Shown piece by piece: positions 33,021 through 40,851 of a DNA stretch of 64,000 nt; the stretch's first letter is position 1, and each line of letters starts with the position of its first letter. Position numbers and translations under genes: made by a program. The notes below the pieces were generated by a model, which did no database searches, had not been told where the DNA came from, and worked only from the letters and a program-made list of their open reading frames with translations. Source of the DNA: Rossellomorea marisflavi (GTDB lineage Bacteria > Bacillota > Bacilli > Bacillales > Bacillaceae_B); contig CP033051.1 in NCBI GenBank assembly GCA_003667865.1, positions 693,501 to 757,500 of the forward strand. The letters run 5' to 3'.

Positions 33021-33161
33021 CTATCTCCTCCTTTTACCGGAATCACTCCTTTTCGCTCGCCAGCGTCCGTCCTTGTTTCGTGTCCTCACCTTCCCAGCTG
33101 TTGGACCTGTCTTCACAATCGGGCCTTTTCTTTTCTCGCTCACTTTCATTCCCCCGTTCAT
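33021..33161 (-). CDS. Highly basic small protein, 46 aa
   Basis: Contains KRKGPIVKTGPTAGKVRTRN and KDGRWRAKRSDSGKRRR, so more than a third of residues are Lys or Arg. This composition suggests binding to nucleic acid or an acidic polymer. A weak AAGGG lies seven bases before the ATG used; a second in-frame ATG four codons on follows GGGGG. It is the first frame of the micropeptide locus. A plus-strand frame of 73 residues covers the same bases but lacks a ribosome binding site. Confidence 0.5.
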   Translation of the reverse strand: MNGGMKVSEKRKGPIVKTGPTAGKVRTRNKDGRWRAKRSDSGKRRR

Positions 33162-33330
33162 TTGCGTACCCTTATCATATCCCACTCTGAAGCGACTGAA
33201 CTCGCCATATCATGAGGGGCTTTTCCGGGTCGCTATCGTTGTTGACTACATCCTTAAGTATAGACGGATTTTAGAGAATGACACCGCCACATGAAGGGGG
33301 AACTTCCGTATTACAAGACTTTTTCGCACC

Positions 33331-33359
33331 AAAAAAACAGCCAGGTTATCCCTAGCTGT
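33331..33359 (-). terminator. Rho-independent terminator of the WYL/MORN/HEPN operon
   Basis: On the minus strand ACAGCTAGG and CCTGGCTGT pair around a 5-base loop and are followed by seven U residues. The stem includes the stop codon of the last gene, so it ends the operon tightly. Confidence 0.85.
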
Positions 33360-34200
33360 TCTTGCTATATCGCTCTAACGCATTGATCGCAGATTGCTTC
33401 ATTGCTGTTCTTAGCTCTTCAGGTTCTTGGACGATTATCTTCTTACCCAACATTCGGATTTTCTGCAGGAGATTATACTGCTCAGTTTCTCGATAATAGA
33501 CTCGAATTTCATAGAAATTGTCTGCCTTGTCGTAAACAATCTCTTTATCAAAGCAAGAAAAAGCATAGAAAATTCGGTGCTTCTCTTCCTCAAAAGCATG
33601 CGCTTGAAATGCCTTTGTATTCATCACGATGGTCGCACACTTCTTCTGACCTTGAATAAGCTTCTTCGCTTTCCCTTGATACTGCTTGTAGTCTTGCTCC
33701 TCTAAATCTTGTATCACTACATTCTCAATGTTATGTAGAGGAGTCGAAATTAGATACGGGTTCACGTGGTTTTTTTCCACCCATAAAATGTACCACTGCT
33801 GCTTTTGAACATAGTACTCAAGTTTATATGGAAAACCTTCTGCCCCTTCTATACGTTCCCCATTCTTCAACTGATAGGAAATTACAAATGCCTTTTTATG
33901 CGAAATCCCTTGACGAAGTGTTCGGTGAATCCCTTCAATAGATTCCTCCCGAAAGACAGGCTTTGCTTTCCCCTTTTCAAGAAGAACAGATGAATCGTAG
34001 TCAGGATAGGTAGAAAGCAGACTTTTTATTTTCACAACCGTTTTATCCGTTAAAAATAAACCAATCTCATTCTTATCCAGCATTGATTTCAACCAACGCT
34101 TTTCAAACAACGTAATAGGAAGGGTAAACGGACCGGTACCATCCACCTGCTGTAGCAATTGTTTTTTCAGCTCATAGCTATGAATTTTTTCTAGCATCAT
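33352..34200 (-). CDS. WYL-domain transcriptional regulator (282 aa), last gene of the operon
   Basis: A WYL-domain protein. The domain lies at about residues 100-190 (KKAFVISYQLKNGERIEGAE, then PYKLEYYVQKQQWYILWVEK), followed by a WCX-like C-terminal extension (NFYEIRVYYRETEQYNLLQK). The N-terminal 95 residues do not show a standard helix-turn-helix. WYL proteins often sense nucleotide ligands and control defence genes. It overlaps the next upstream gene, another WYL protein, by four bases (ATGA). Two paired WYL genes suggest a heteromeric regulator. Confidence 0.82.
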   Translation of the reverse strand: MMLEKIHSYELKKQLLQQVDGTGPFTLPITLFEKRWLKSMLDKNEIGLFLTDKTVVKIKSLLSTYPDYDSSVLLEKGKAKPVFREESIEGIHRTLRQGISHKKAFVISYQLKNGERIEGAEGFPYKLEYYVQKQQWYILWVEKNHVNPYLISTPLHNIENVVIQDLEEQDYKQYQGKAKKLIQGQKKCATIVMNTKAFQAHAFEEEKHRIFYAFSCFDKEIVYDKADNFYEIRVYYRETEQYNLLQKIRMLGKKIIVQEPEELRTAMKQSAINALERYSKNS

Positions 34201-35504
34201 TCATAATCCTCCAACATTTCTTTCCATTCCTGAATCAGCTCTTCCCGAAGGCTCTCTGGTTCAAGAACCTCCGCACTGGATCCAAAGCTACGGATCCATG
34301 GCTTAATCTCTCGTGTTCCCCGAACCTCAATTTCATATACAAACGTGTTTCCTTCACGCTGCACAATCTGACCCCACTGGCCTTGCTTTACGACCCGATC
34401 TTCAATAAAATTCACAGCATCATCAGATGGCTCAAAATAAAATTTCACCCTTACCTTTTCAATCGGAGCGCTGCTCAAGAGCCAGCTGTGCTCTAAACTG
34501 TTCAATACATCCTGCTGATGCTTCTCAAACTCAGCACCCTGTTGAATCCTAGATTGCTCCTTCACCTCTGATATGCCTTCTAGCTTAAACGTTATAGACG
34601 TAGACTCATTAAGCTTCTTACAAATGACGTACCATCTTCCATACTGATGATCAAACACTAAATGAAGAGGCATGACTTCCTGAATTTCTGGCTTATCATT
34701 CTTCGCTGTTTTCGGGTGAGCACGCTGTTTGCTTGTTTTCGTATAGTACCGCAGGGTAATCCACTTTCTCTCACGAATCGCTTCTAGCAATTGAACGCAT
34801 TTGTATTCATCTAAAATACGTCCAAAGTTCATGTATTTATAAAAGGAAACATCAAGCTCCTCACCGTCACTCTTCATATCTAAGTAGTGCTTTAGTAAAT
34901 CCAACAATAAAAAGCCTGAAACAGACAGAGTCTCTGTATTTGCACAAAAATCAATAAATTGATAAAGATCTATCAGCTCATCACGGTCTAGCCCTGCGAA
35001 CAAATCATGATCAAGTGTATAGATATATGGTTTCGTTTTCTTTAGTTTTTTGATGACTTCATATTTTTCCAGGTCCTGAAAGGTTCGATCAAAGGATCTT
35101 GAAAACGCGAATGGATCAAATATGCCGTTTTGATCGTTAAACGCTCGAATCACTTCTTGCTTTGTCATCGACTTTTTCGACAGCTGAACTATCACAAACA
35201 CAAAGCGCTCCACTTCACTTGACTGAGCGACCTTGTTCTGCTCATAAAAGGACATTAGCATGTTACGGTTAAATTCGTACGCATCGTATTTAATCCGGCT
35301 GTAGCTACATTTTTGATTTTCATCGGATATTACAAGATAGTCATTACCACCACGCTCATAAATTTGCTCCTGAATGGTGGGAAAAAATCGCTCATAGAAA
35401 TGCTTCTCACTCATCCCGAGCATTTCGGCAAGCTGACTTTTATGATACGCATTCCCCTCAATATACAGAAAACGGTACATTTCCTCTTCTTTTCTAAAAT
35501 CCAT
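34197..35504 (-). CDS. WYL-domain transcriptional regulator (435 aa)
   Basis: A longer partner of the following WYL gene. The N-terminus (residues about 1-35, EGNAYHKSQLAEMLGMSEKH) resembles a helix-turn-helix. A second winged-helix-like stretch lies at about 105-165 (KKSMTKQEVIRAFNDQNGIF). The WYL domain is at about 240-330 (RERKWITLRYYTKTSKQRAH, MPLHLVFDHQYGRWYVICKK), with a WCX domain to the end (IEKVRVKFYFEPSDDAVNFI). GAGGG precedes the ATG. It lies about 105 bases after the MORN gene and is coupled to the second WYL gene. It likely controls the operon. Confidence 0.85.
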   Translation of the reverse strand: MDFRKEEEMYRFLYIEGNAYHKSQLAEMLGMSEKHFYERFFPTIQEQIYERGGNDYLVISDENQKCSYSRIKYDAYEFNRNMLMSFYEQNKVAQSSEVERFVFVIVQLSKKSMTKQEVIRAFNDQNGIFDPFAFSRSFDRTFQDLEKYEVIKKLKKTKPYIYTLDHDLFAGLDRDELIDLYQFIDFCANTETLSVSGFLLLDLLKHYLDMKSDGEELDVSFYKYMNFGRILDEYKCVQLLEAIRERKWITLRYYTKTSKQRAHPKTAKNDKPEIQEVMPLHLVFDHQYGRWYVICKKLNESTSITFKLEGISEVKEQSRIQQGAEFEKHQQDVLNSLEHSWLLSSAPIEKVRVKFYFEPSDDAVNFIEDRVVKQGQWGQIVQREGNTFVYEIEVRGTREIKPWIRSFGSSAEVLEPESLREELIQEWKEMLEDYE

Positions 35505-35610
35505 GTAATTCCCTCATTTAACAATAGATTCCTTTATATAAAGATAGAGAGAAACAGGATTATACCTATCTCTCTCATCACTCGCATATAATCCCATTAA
35601 GATGAATTGG

Positions 35611-36813
35611 CTATAGAACCTTGTTTTCCATTGACCCCTCGTACCAGAGGTGACCGTGCCCGGTATAAAATTTTCCATATCCAAGCTTCATGATGCGATC
35701 CCAGTTCCTATCCACCCATGGCGCTGCGTTTTTATCACTACTGTCATCTGTCCATTTCGGAACACTTCCAAACGTTAATCCACTCGGCTCAATACTTCCC
35801 ATCACTTGTCCGCTAAATCGCCGTTGACCATTAGCATCAAAAAAGGTTCCTTCTCCGTGTGGATCACCGTTTTTCACTTGCCCCTCATACCAGAGATACT
35901 GACGATTACCCTTGTAATCAAGAATTGCATGAAGCTTCTCGTTCGTTTGAGCCGCTTTCCAATTTCCAGTACTCCCTTGTGCATCCGTAATGTCATTCGG
36001 ATCAGGATCCAGTATAAAGATACAGCCTTGTCCATCTGCCTGATTGTCCTTAATCTCTCCTATATACCAGGATGCCGGAATCCACATAGATGCACTCGGG
36101 TCATTTGGGTCCGTTATCACTTCACCATACGGCTTCATAAATAAGCCGTATCCAGAAGCGCAATCGTTATCCCATGTTCCCTCATAATAAGACCTATCTG
36201 AAAAAAAGCTAATGCCATATCCGTGGTTCATTCCGTTCTTCACTTCCCCACAGTAATCAATAGTGGAATTTGGATTATAAAACGTCCCTTTTCCATTAGG
36301 AAGACCGTCAACCCAGTCACCCTCATATAAAGCATGGTTTGCACACACATAGCGACCATGGCCATGTGGTCGGCCATTTTCCCAATCCCCTTTATACACA
36401 CCACTATCTGGGCAAGCGTATGTATCAGGTTCCGTTAATGTAAAATCCTCCCAACTGTGATTCAAATCGAACGGAGCATATCCGTCAACATATTTCATCG
36501 TATTATGCTTAGGCTGTCCTGACTCCCAATACCCTTCTGTCCAGGAACCATCAAATTCATACTTCCTTCCCCAGCCATGAAACATGTCATCCTTCCATTC
36601 TCCTCGATACACAGGAAGTCCAATTATATGATAGCTTGTACCAAATCCCTGACGTTTGCCTGCTTCCCACTGCCCCTGATAAAGAAGAGTCCGTGTGGTA
36701 ACCTCTATTTTTCCATTTTCACTTTTAAATGAATTGCAATACAGCTTCCCAAACCCATGTCGCTGCTCGTTCATTGTTTCTCCTACATAGGTTTCAAAGT
36801 CCATTTGACTCAT
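35611..36813 (-). CDS. MORN-repeat protein (about 400 aa)
   Basis: Built almost entirely of MORN repeats, short beta-hairpins with the pattern YxGxWxxGxxxGxG. Examples are YVGETMNEQRHGFGKLYC, YQGQWEAGKRQGFGTSYHI, YKGDWENGRPHGHGRYVCAN, YEGDWVDGLPNGKGTFYN and YEGQVKNGDPHGEGTFFDA, about a dozen in all. There is no signal peptide or membrane span, so it is cytoplasmic and possibly a scaffold or membrane-lipid-binding surface. I start at the ATG eight bases after AAGGAG, 14 codons inside the longest frame. It sits 35 bases after the receiver-HEPN gene in the same operon, an unusual pairing. Confidence 0.88.
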   Translation of the reverse strand: MSQMDFETYVGETMNEQRHGFGKLYCNSFKSENGKIEVTTRTLLYQGQWEAGKRQGFGTSYHIIGLPVYRGEWKDDMFHGWGRKYEFDGSWTEGYWESGQPKHNTMKYVDGYAPFDLNHSWEDFTLTEPDTYACPDSGVYKGDWENGRPHGHGRYVCANHALYEGDWVDGLPNGKGTFYNPNSTIDYCGEVKNGMNHGYGISFFSDRSYYEGTWDNDCASGYGLFMKPYGEVITDPNDPSASMWIPASWYIGEIKDNQADGQGCIFILDPDPNDITDAQGSTGNWKAAQTNEKLHAILDYKGNRQYLWYEGQVKNGDPHGEGTFFDANGQRRFSGQVMGSIEPSGLTFGSVPKWTDDSSDKNAAPWVDRNWDRIMKLGYGKFYTGHGHLWYEGSMENKVL

Positions 36814-36848
36814 CACACCATCTCCTTCTAAAAAATGACGATTAAGGA

Positions 36849-38540
36849 TTAACACCCATTGTCAACAGGCTTTCCTAGCTGAGCAAAAGTACGTACATAC
36901 AGATGAGTGAACAGATCATTCTTTTTCAATCTAATCAGCTTATTAATCTGATTATAATGGTAGGTAACATTTATAACGTTTGCAGCATAATTGCCAAACG
37001 TAACCTGACACATCCCATACCAAAGCATAATAATGAGATCCTCCCCTGAACATTCAGGCAGGTCATTACCAATGTCTTTCAGGACATCATACAGATTGAC
37101 CGACATAGAGTAATATTCCTTTCCTTGTTTTCCGTAATATCCCTCGATTCGCTTCCGTAATTGATCAAATTGCTCATTGAGCTTAATCTCATGTCTTTGG
37201 AACTTCCCCTGAAGCTGGTTATACTCCTTTTCCCATGCTGGACTGTCCAATTCTTTGACGAGCTGTAATAACACATACTCGTAATCCTGCATAGGCAGAC
37301 TTTCCCGGTTATCATTCAAGCGGAAATAACTTCGGAAGGCAATCAGTAGGAAGAAGGCAACATCCCCTTCCTTAAACTCAAGAAGCTTATTATGCGCACT
37401 CCAATTTCGCAGAAGCTTCATGATATAGAAATACGTCTGATCCTTATAGCCCTGTTCCTGATTGGAAAACACTCTACTATATTTATTAACAGAGACGACT
37501 GCCTCCCAATCGTGGGAAACAAAGCGAATAATCTGCTTATACAACGACTTTTTCACTTGCTCGCTCGGCTCATGTAACGGCAGCATTTCCTTCAATGCAA
37601 TAAGAAGGCCCTGGAAATAATCCTTCGAATACAAATGCTTTCTCTCCTGATGTGAATCGTCTAGCACTTCTTTATGCTTTTTAGGCAAATAGAAGTCGTC
37701 TTCAAATCGCAAAAATCGCTCTGACTCTTCAAGCTTGTTCAACAGGAAGTCACATGCACTCACTAGTCCATATCGCAGGAAGTAATAAGGTTTTTCCTCT
37801 TGTGTATTCTTAAACCACCCTGTAAAATTCCTAAACTCTTCATGGATTTCTTTACTAAACCCAATAGGCTGTTTAATACCTGTAGCTGCAAAATCCTTGT
37901 CCCACTTCCCGTAAATATCTTTAGGATGATCCTCTGACTCATCGAGCTCCTTCACCTGTTTTTCCGTCTCAACTAGCAGACGATACGCTTCGGTTGTCGC
38001 TCCCTCTTCTATGAACATCATAAAATCAGTGGCAATATCGGCAAAATCAGCTTCAGACATGAAGGCTTCTAAGTGTTCATAAAGTTCTCCACTATCAATA
38101 GGCTGATTAGAAGTATGTAAGCGGTGCTTCTCCATTGTTTCCCGGAGCTGTTTAAACTTCGTATTCACATCAACGTACTTATACCCCGTTAAAAAACAGA
38201 TACGGTCTACCGGAAAGCCCTTGTGCAGAAGATAAAGAAAAGCATAAAATCCTGCATTATCCTTTAGCTGACCTCTGTTCCTTTGAAGCTTTTTTAAATG
38301 CTTCTCGTGTATAAATTCGGCCATAATCTGCTGAACCTGACCATCATCAATGTCTCCCAGTTCTAAATTGACATCTAAAAGAACAGTGTCAAACGACCCA
38401 TAGTGTTGATTAATATATAGTAGAGAACTCGCAAAATCATTAACATCATGAACATAGGTTTGATCAAAATCAAACTTGTCCATTGTTTGGTCTCCTTCTG
38501 CAAAATCCTCAATCCATAGCACTTTGTTATATATAGTCAT
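36849..38540 (-). CDS. Receiver-like domain fused to a HEPN-type effector (563 aa)
   Basis: Residues about 5-160 read as a response-regulator receiver: acidic pair E11-D12 in KVLWIEDF, phospho-acceptor D56 in FDTVLLDVNLE, T118 in DRICFLTGY. The usual Lys before Pro is Gln (Q146-P147), which may alter dephosphorylation. The remaining 400 residues are helical. They include LLRNWSAHNKLLEF, whose R378-x4-H383 is the canonical HEPN ribonuclease motif. This suggests a phospho-controlled toxin or nuclease. It starts inside the end of the kinase-like gene (14-base overlap). Domain calls are from motifs only. Confidence 0.75.
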   Translation of the reverse strand: MTIYNKVLWIEDFAEGDQTMDKFDFDQTYVHDVNDFASSLLYINQHYGSFDTVLLDVNLELGDIDDGQVQQIMAEFIHEKHLKKLQRNRGQLKDNAGFYAFLYLLHKGFPVDRICFLTGYKYVDVNTKFKQLRETMEKHRLHTSNQPIDSGELYEHLEAFMSEADFADIATDFMMFIEEGATTEAYRLLVETEKQVKELDESEDHPKDIYGKWDKDFAATGIKQPIGFSKEIHEEFRNFTGWFKNTQEEKPYYFLRYGLVSACDFLLNKLEESERFLRFEDDFYLPKKHKEVLDDSHQERKHLYSKDYFQGLLIALKEMLPLHEPSEQVKKSLYKQIIRFVSHDWEAVVSVNKYSRVFSNQEQGYKDQTYFYIMKLLRNWSAHNKLLEFKEGDVAFFLLIAFRSYFRLNDNRESLPMQDYEYVLLQLVKELDSPAWEKEYNQLQGKFQRHEIKLNEQFDQLRKRIEGYYGKQGKEYYSMSVNLYDVLKDIGNDLPECSGEDLIIMLWYGMCQVTFGNYAANVINVTYHYNQINKLIRLKKNDLFTHLYVRTFAQLGKPVDNGC

Positions 38541-40050
38541 GCTTTCGCAGCTCCCCCCATAAAATCATTAAATTGGCCTTTAGCCATAGCTGAATCTCAT
38601 ACGTGTCAGTATCCTCATCACGAATCTTCATAAAAGGCTGAGTATATTCCTTCCGAAGATCACGATTCACCATCTCTAAGAGAGACTCAAGTGATTGCAA
38701 GCCTTCCTTTGTTCCTGAAGGGATCTCATAGGATGGTACCGCGTTTTGAATCACCAGACTCAGAAAAGGTGTTCCTTCTATCTTGTAGCTGTCAAGTGTG
38801 ACCTTGATAGGTGTGCTCTTGCTTTTACTTCCGTACGTAAACACATTCCGGAATAGCTCCGTAAACATCTCTACTAAAAGGGCATATGCTCCACCCTCTT
38901 CTTTTAACAGTCGAACATGCTTCCAAGCACCTTCTATTTCTAAATCCACCGGAAGGAGGTTCTCGTGAACCCAACTTAATAGATCCGCATCATCCTGAAC
39001 AAGCAGCTTGCTAAGTCGATCCGTAGCTAACGATAAGTCTACTCCTTCTGCCGCAAAACCATCAAGAATACGCGTATCCCGTTTTGTACGCGTCCGTTCA
39101 TCCGAATAGAAAATCTTGAAGAGGACGATTTCAAGGCTATCATTAATCACCCGCAGAATATCAACAACCTTGTCATCAGCCGGCTTAGCAATCCCTTTTC
39201 GTATATGCTTTTGCACCTTGTGAAAATCATCGGAATGACGGAGTTGTAGCATGACACTTTGCTGCCCTAACAGCGTTTCATTTCGATACGCTCGCTTTAG
39301 AATCATCGCCTCATTCTGAAACTCGGTTAAACCGGATAATGACTTGATAACCTGTTGAATCGTATGAGGCAGCAGCAAATTTGACCAATTATGGGAGTAT
39401 CGCTTAACCATATCTTCATTCCTGGCACGCTGCTTTTGCAGTTCCTTGCTAAACTCATAAATCATTCCCTTTGGATCATATGCAAAGTCCGGTCGATACA
39501 CTTTATATCCTTTTGAAAAGCCAGCTTCTTGATCATCAGAGGAAAGCCTATCATAATGATTCATAAACTTGTTATAACTTTTCAAGGAGGAGTAGTAAAC
39601 TGCCAGATAATAGTGAAAAGCCGGGACGGTTTCATCGATCGTGACAGCTGCTTCCATTTCCTCAATCGCCGTATTAAGATCATCCTGACAAAATGCTTCA
39701 ACTGATGCTCTTACATGATGAAGCAGTTCTCTCGTCAAGGAATCACCTACAAGCTTAAACAGCTCCTCATATGGAGGACAGAACTTGGCACTCAACTCTG
39801 AGTATACCTTTGGCTTCTTCTCCTCCTCCGTTCGGAAGAACTTAGGGTTCCCTCTCAGGTTCTTTATCCAAAGCGCCTCTTTCGATTCATTCAAGCGAAA
39901 AACAAACACCATCACATAGGTCAGGAGCTTGTTACGGTCCGTTTGGTCTGTAAGGGCATCCACAAGTGTATGTAATGCCTCATAAAATCTATGATTTTCA
40001 AGACTGGTTGTAATGCTCTCTATATAGGGATCTCTACGGTCAATAATCAA
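38527..40050 (-). CDS. TPR-containing histidine-kinase-like protein (507 aa)
   Basis: A cytoplasmic protein without membrane spans. Residues about 1-180 are helical with a TPR-like unit (NTAIEEMEAAVTIDETVPAF). VKRYSHNWSNLLLPHTIQQV around H220 resembles the phospho-accepting H-box of a histidine kinase. LLVEMFTELFRNVFTYGSK at about 391-409 gives a GHKL ATPase N-box (E398-x3-N402). GTKEGLQSLESLLEMVNR lies where the G-box helix would be. Glycine-rich lid motifs are weak, so activity is not assured. The start is a TTG eight bases after AAGGAG. It is the first gene of the operon and the likely phosphodonor for the receiver-HEPN protein. Confidence 0.72.
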   Translation of the reverse strand: MIIDRRDPYIESITTSLENHRFYEALHTLVDALTDQTDRNKLLTYVMVFVFRLNESKEALWIKNLRGNPKFFRTEEEKKPKVYSELSAKFCPPYEELFKLVGDSLTRELLHHVRASVEAFCQDDLNTAIEEMEAAVTIDETVPAFHYYLAVYYSSLKSYNKFMNHYDRLSSDDQEAGFSKGYKVYRPDFAYDPKGMIYEFSKELQKQRARNEDMVKRYSHNWSNLLLPHTIQQVIKSLSGLTEFQNEAMILKRAYRNETLLGQQSVMLQLRHSDDFHKVQKHIRKGIAKPADDKVVDILRVINDSLEIVLFKIFYSDERTRTKRDTRILDGFAAEGVDLSLATDRLSKLLVQDDADLLSWVHENLLPVDLEIEGAWKHVRLLKEEGGAYALLVEMFTELFRNVFTYGSKSKSTPIKVTLDSYKIEGTPFLSLVIQNAVPSYEIPSGTKEGLQSLESLLEMVNRDLRKEYTQPFMKIRDEDTDTYEIQLWLKANLMILWGELRKHDYI

Positions 40051-40182
40051 TACACATTCTCCTTATTCCTCTGGCTTCAACACTTCACTTGCCTGGTGAA
40101 GTAAAAAAGATTTGCTTACTCTTTCTATAAGAGTAGCATGTGAAGCTGTAATTTACTACGCCCTTCACTGGTTCGTATTAAC

Positions 40183-40209
40183 AGTATAAACCGGAGATAA
40201 GTATATCAA
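40183..40209 (-). promoter_or_regulatory. Candidate promoter of the kinase/receiver-HEPN operon
   Basis: On the minus strand TTGATA, 15 bases, TATACT. The spacer is short for a sigma-A promoter. The 130-base leader after it contains two small stems (TACTCTT/AAGAGTA and CTTCACC/GGTGAAG-like). Confidence 0.4.
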
Positions 40210-40225
40210 TTCGCCACATGATGGG

Positions 40226-40365
40226 GGAATGGCGGGACGGTTCTCGTGCTTCCTTCTCTCATGAAATCCCAATACATAAATAGGGTGGGACTTTACAATG
40301 TGATTCCATCTATTAAAGAAATGCATACATTCAGGTTGAATGAACTAAATCATAAAATAGGAGAA
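40226..40365. repeat. REP-like unit with type B spacer
   Basis: A forward unit (GGAATGGCGGGACGGTTCTC then GTGCTTCC) is followed by a spacer that matches the one after IS91-like copy B. Shared blocks are TCTCATGAAATCCC, AAATAGGGTG, ATTCCATCTATTAAAGAA and TGAATGA. It lies upstream of the kinase-like gene. Confidence 0.75.
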
Positions 40366-40851
40366 GAACAAATTCGCTAACGAGATGCCTTTTTAAAGCT
40401 ATATATAATGTTAAAATTGAAAAATAAAATGCCTTCTTGTGGTATTGCTTATACATTGATAGCAGTCACATTGGTCACTAAAGTTTATACAATTGAATTC
40501 ACTGAAACAGAAAACAGGAGAACCTTCCCTGCGCTTTATCTAAAACCTAATAAAACAAATAAGAGTTCATTGCTTTATATTTGGCAATGAACTCTTATTT
40601 ATATTGCTCTATAGCTCTGTTAAAGGGAATTTTGCTTTGCAATAGTTGCTACATCTCTCATATTCTCGTTTCCTTGCTTGATTAGGAGACGATATTGTAG
40701 CCAATTACTAGTAAGCTTACCCATCCGTTATTACGGAATTTATTACCTTTGTTATCGAATAAATAGTTCCTTATACTTTCTTATTGAGTCTACATGTTTT
40801 TTTGCAAGAAGAGTAAAGACATCACTAAGATTAAAAACACCAGGAGGAATT
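40366..40851. other. Gene-free stretch with a long hairpin
   Basis: AT-rich. The hairpin at 40557-40600 is the only strong feature. A short frame at 40408-40590 runs through its left arm and shows no coding character. TATTCTCGTTTCCTTGCTTG and later AT-rich bases could hold the promoter of the lipoprotein gene, but I cannot place it. Confidence 0.5.
40557..40600. terminator. Long hairpin, possible terminator
   Basis: AAATAAGAGTTCATTGC and its complement form a perfect 17-base stem around a 10-base loop. The stem core equals that at 2773-2813, 38 kb away. Confidence 0.6.

Noticed and set aside
33073..33294. 73-codon plus-strand frame over the basic 46-residue gene
   Set aside because: No ribosome binding site; the minus-strand frame fits the direction and spacing of the locus better.
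40408..40590. 60-codon frame before the Ig-like lipoprotein
   Set aside because: It runs into the left arm of a long hairpin and lacks a ribosome binding site.
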